From: Chloroflexota bacterium
GTDB taxonomy: Bacteria; Chloroflexota; Anaerolineae; Anaerolineales; Anaerolineaceae
Assembly (NCBI GenBank): GCA_011053085.1
Contig: DSBE01000071.1
Location: forward strand, 1-5,904
Direction: 5' to 3'
DNA length: 5,904 nucleotides
Shown here one piece after another: positions 4,515 to 5,904 of the stretch (the first letter of the stretch is position 1; every line of letters starts with the position of its first letter). The notes beneath the pieces were generated by a model, which had not been told where the DNA came from, searched no databases, and saw only the letters and a program-made list of their open reading frames with translations. The position numbers and the translations under genes were made by a program.

Positions 4515-5904
4515 TTATGGAATGATGGGGAGGTCACCGCAGCGGGCAGCATAATCGCCAACCAGCGTGCAGGGCACACCCAGTTCATCGTAAGCACTCA
4601 CATAGACGGTCTCGAAGAAGGCATATTCATTGATGCCATCGCCATCGGCGTCAGGATTGAGGTTCACCAGACGCAGAATGTTCATGGGCTGTTCGCAGAC
4701 ATGGTCTTCGGGGCGGATGTAATAAGTGCCCTTGGGGCCTTCGAATTTCAGACCTTCCAATGCCGGGATCATGGCGTCGCCGGAGGTGTCGCCACCGGTC
4801 GCTTCCAGTGCGGTCGCCAGGGCAATGGCGGAAGCCATACCACCAGCGGTGAACAGGTCAGGATATTCGTTGTATTTTTCGAGGTGGCGTTCTACCAGCC
4901 AGTCATTGATTTCGGTATCAGCAGCAGAGTAGTGGTACACGTTCAGGCCAACCTGCCCGAGGGCAGCGCCATAGACGGCGGCAAAGCTGGCGTTATCGCC
5001 ATAGCCGGTGCCAACGGTCATTTCATCCAACGCGCCCAGGTCAGAAAGCTGCTCAAACAGGGTCACATAACCTACACCTGCCCAGGTCAGGAACAGGTTT
5101 TCAGCGCCGCTGTCCATGGCTTGCTGAATGTAGGGGGTGAAGTCGGTGGTATCAAAGGGGGCATAGATATCAGCGATCAATTCGCCGCCGAACTGTTCCA
5201 CCGAATACTTCAGCGCGATGCCAGAACCCTGGCCGAAAGCATTGTCAATACCGATATGTGCGAAGTTCGGTCCCACATTTTCCACCAGATATTTGGCGAT
5301 GACGAGGGTGTCATCAAAGTTGGTGCGTGAGGTGCGGAACACATAGGGGTTGAAATAGGCGCCGGTGGTGAAAGCGGAGGCAGCCGGATCAACCATGAGG
5401 ATGATCTCGTTTTCCAACGCGACCGTGGTCAGCGCAGCCGCCACTGAGGAGGACACAGGGCCCTGCAGCAGTTCGATGCCGTCTTTTTCGATCAGTTCGA
5501 GCGCCAGGGCAACACCTTTTTCAGGATTGCCTTCGGTGTCTTTGGTGATCACTTCGACGGGGCGGTTGGCGATGATGTAGCGGCCCTGGTCGTCCATGTT
5601 GCCGCCGGACATATATTCCAGGCCTAATTCAAAGCCGCGCACCTGCTGTTCGCCATAGAGAGCCATCACGCCGGAAAGCATTGCCAATTGGCCGATCTTG
5701 AGGACGGGGCCGAGTTCAACCACTTCTTCCTCTTCTTCGACAATGACTTCTTCTTCGACTTCTTCTACTTCTTCCACCACAGGCACGTCGGTCGGTTCTT
5801 CTTCAACTTCTTCCACCACGGGAACGTCAGTGGGTTGTTCAACGACGGGTTCCTCGGTGGGTTCCACTTGCTGCACACAGGCTGCCATAAGCAAGGATGT
5901 GATC
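4515..5904 (-). CDS. extracellular solute-binding lipoprotein (periplasmic-binding fold type 1, HAAT family), 5' end outside window
   Basis: This is the ligand-capture subunit, anchored outside the cell membrane. The frame stays open to the right edge, so the true start and most of the signal peptide are missing; the TTG at 5894 is not a credible start. Numbering from that TTG as residue 1, the visible N-terminus reads ITSLLMAAC, a lipobox with Cys6. An acidic linker (10-60) follows, then the binding domain from about 64: VLKIGQLAMLSG opens the first strand, and LLQGPVSSSVAAAL (142-155), FRTSRTN (186-192) and RPEDH..EQPM (394-404) match positions conserved in Leu/Ile/Val-binding and amide-binding relatives. 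The domain has the usual length (about 390 residues). Unusual features are DADGDGINE (415-423) and cysteines 400, 442 and 452. It lies first in the operon, 219 bases ahead of livG. The ligand could be a branched-chain amino acid or another HAAT substrate. Confidence 0.93.
   Translation of the reverse strand, partial: ITSLLMAACVQQVEPTEEPVVEQPTDVPVVEEVEEEPTDVPVVEEVEEVEEEVIVEEEEEVVELGPVLKIGQLAMLSGVMALYGEQQVRGFELGLEYMSGGNMDDQGRYIIANRPVEVITKDTEGNPEKGVALALELIEKDGIELLQGPVSSSVAAALTTVALENEIILMVDPAASAFTTGAYFNPYVFRTSRTNFDDTLVIAKYLVENVGPNFAHIGIDNAFGQGSGIALKYSVEQFGGELIADIYAPFDTTDFTPYIQQAMDSGAENLFLTWAGVGYVTLFEQLSDLGALDEMTVGTGYGDNASFAAVYGAALGQVGLNVYHYSAADTEINDWLVERHLEKYNEYPDLFTAGGMASAIALATALEATGGDTSGDAMIPALEGLKFEGPKGTYYIRPEDHVCEQPMNILRLVNLNPDADGDGINEYAFFETVYVSAYDELGVPCTLVGDYAARCGDLPIIP
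5715..5867 (-). repeat. coding repeat: acidic Pro/Thr/Val/Glu linker of the SBP lipoprotein
   Basis: Just after the lipobox cysteine, about 50 residues are almost entirely Glu, Val, Pro, Thr and Asp. The 12-residue unit PTDVPVVEEVEE occurs twice (5799-5834 and 5760-5795, 39-base period); the two 36-base DNA copies match at 31 of 36 positions. A partial third unit, PTEEPVVEQ, precedes them, and a nearly pure Glu/Val stretch follows. The likely role is a flexible or extended tether lifting the binding domain away from the membrane through the cell envelope. Such linkers are common in Chloroflexota lipoproteins. Confidence 0.85.
5877..5903 (-). other. lipobox and end of lipoprotein signal peptide
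   Basis: The codons read ITSLLMAAC. The cysteine (5877-5879) is the predicted lipid-modified first residue of the mature protein, with Ala at -1 and -2 and Met at -3, which is allowed though less usual than Leu. The hydrophobic core and basic start of the signal lie beyond the window. Confidence 0.8.

Noticed and set aside
4385..4597. 70-residue minus-strand frame spanning the SBP end and the gap
   Set aside because: It is out of frame within the SBP 3' end, runs through the palindrome and has no family resemblance; the SBP TAA at 4515 is well supported.
4701..5330. 209-residue open frame on the plus strand opposite the SBP gene
   Set aside because: It is fully antisense to the conserved binding domain, has no recognisable motif, and its composition is that of a mirror frame.

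Overview
The window holds one minus-strand transport operon and nothing else that can be supported as a gene. Read in transcription order (right to left), it encodes a lipoprotein solute-binding protein (SBP, cut by the right edge), then LivG-type and LivF-type ATPases, then LivH-type and LivM-type permeases. Together these form a complete ABC importer of the branched-chain/hydrophobic amino acid (HAAT, LIV-I) family. The SBP captures the ligand outside the membrane, the LivH/LivM pair forms the channel, and the LivG/LivF pair drives it with ATP. The family also includes importers of urea, short amides and aromatic acids, so the substrate cannot be fixed from sequence.

The organism is probably a member of the Chloroflexota, most likely class Anaerolineae. 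This rests mainly on the SBP: a lipobox cysteine followed by a long acidic linker rich in Pro-Thr-Glu/Asp-Val, a style common in lipoproteins of that group. Moderate GC content fits. No rRNA or other phylogenetic marker is present, so this is inference.

Layout: positions 1-109 are non-coding and may carry a minus-strand promoter with a small inverted repeat for a gene beyond the left edge. Positions 110-145 form a strong intrinsic terminator for the operon. Then come livM (163-1278), livH (1283-2779), livF (2776-3528) and livG (3525-4295). A 219-base gap (4296-4514) follows, containing a perfect 34-base palindrome but no convincing promoter. The SBP gene occupies 4515 to the right edge. livG/livF and livF/livH overlap by ATGA, and livH/livM are 4 bases apart, so the four membrane and ATPase genes look translationally coupled. 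The SBP is separated from them by the hairpin, which suggests it is made in excess.

The core is an ordinary transporter operon. The least ordinary points are a LivH about 190 residues longer than the E. coli protein, with about 150 extra membrane-rich residues inserted after the conserved NFAHG region; a DxDxDG calcium-loop-like motif and three clustered cysteines at the SBP C-terminus; and an ATPase pair whose motifs predict one canonical and one degenerate ATP site. I found no sign of a wholly new system, mobile element, CRISPR array or RNA gene.
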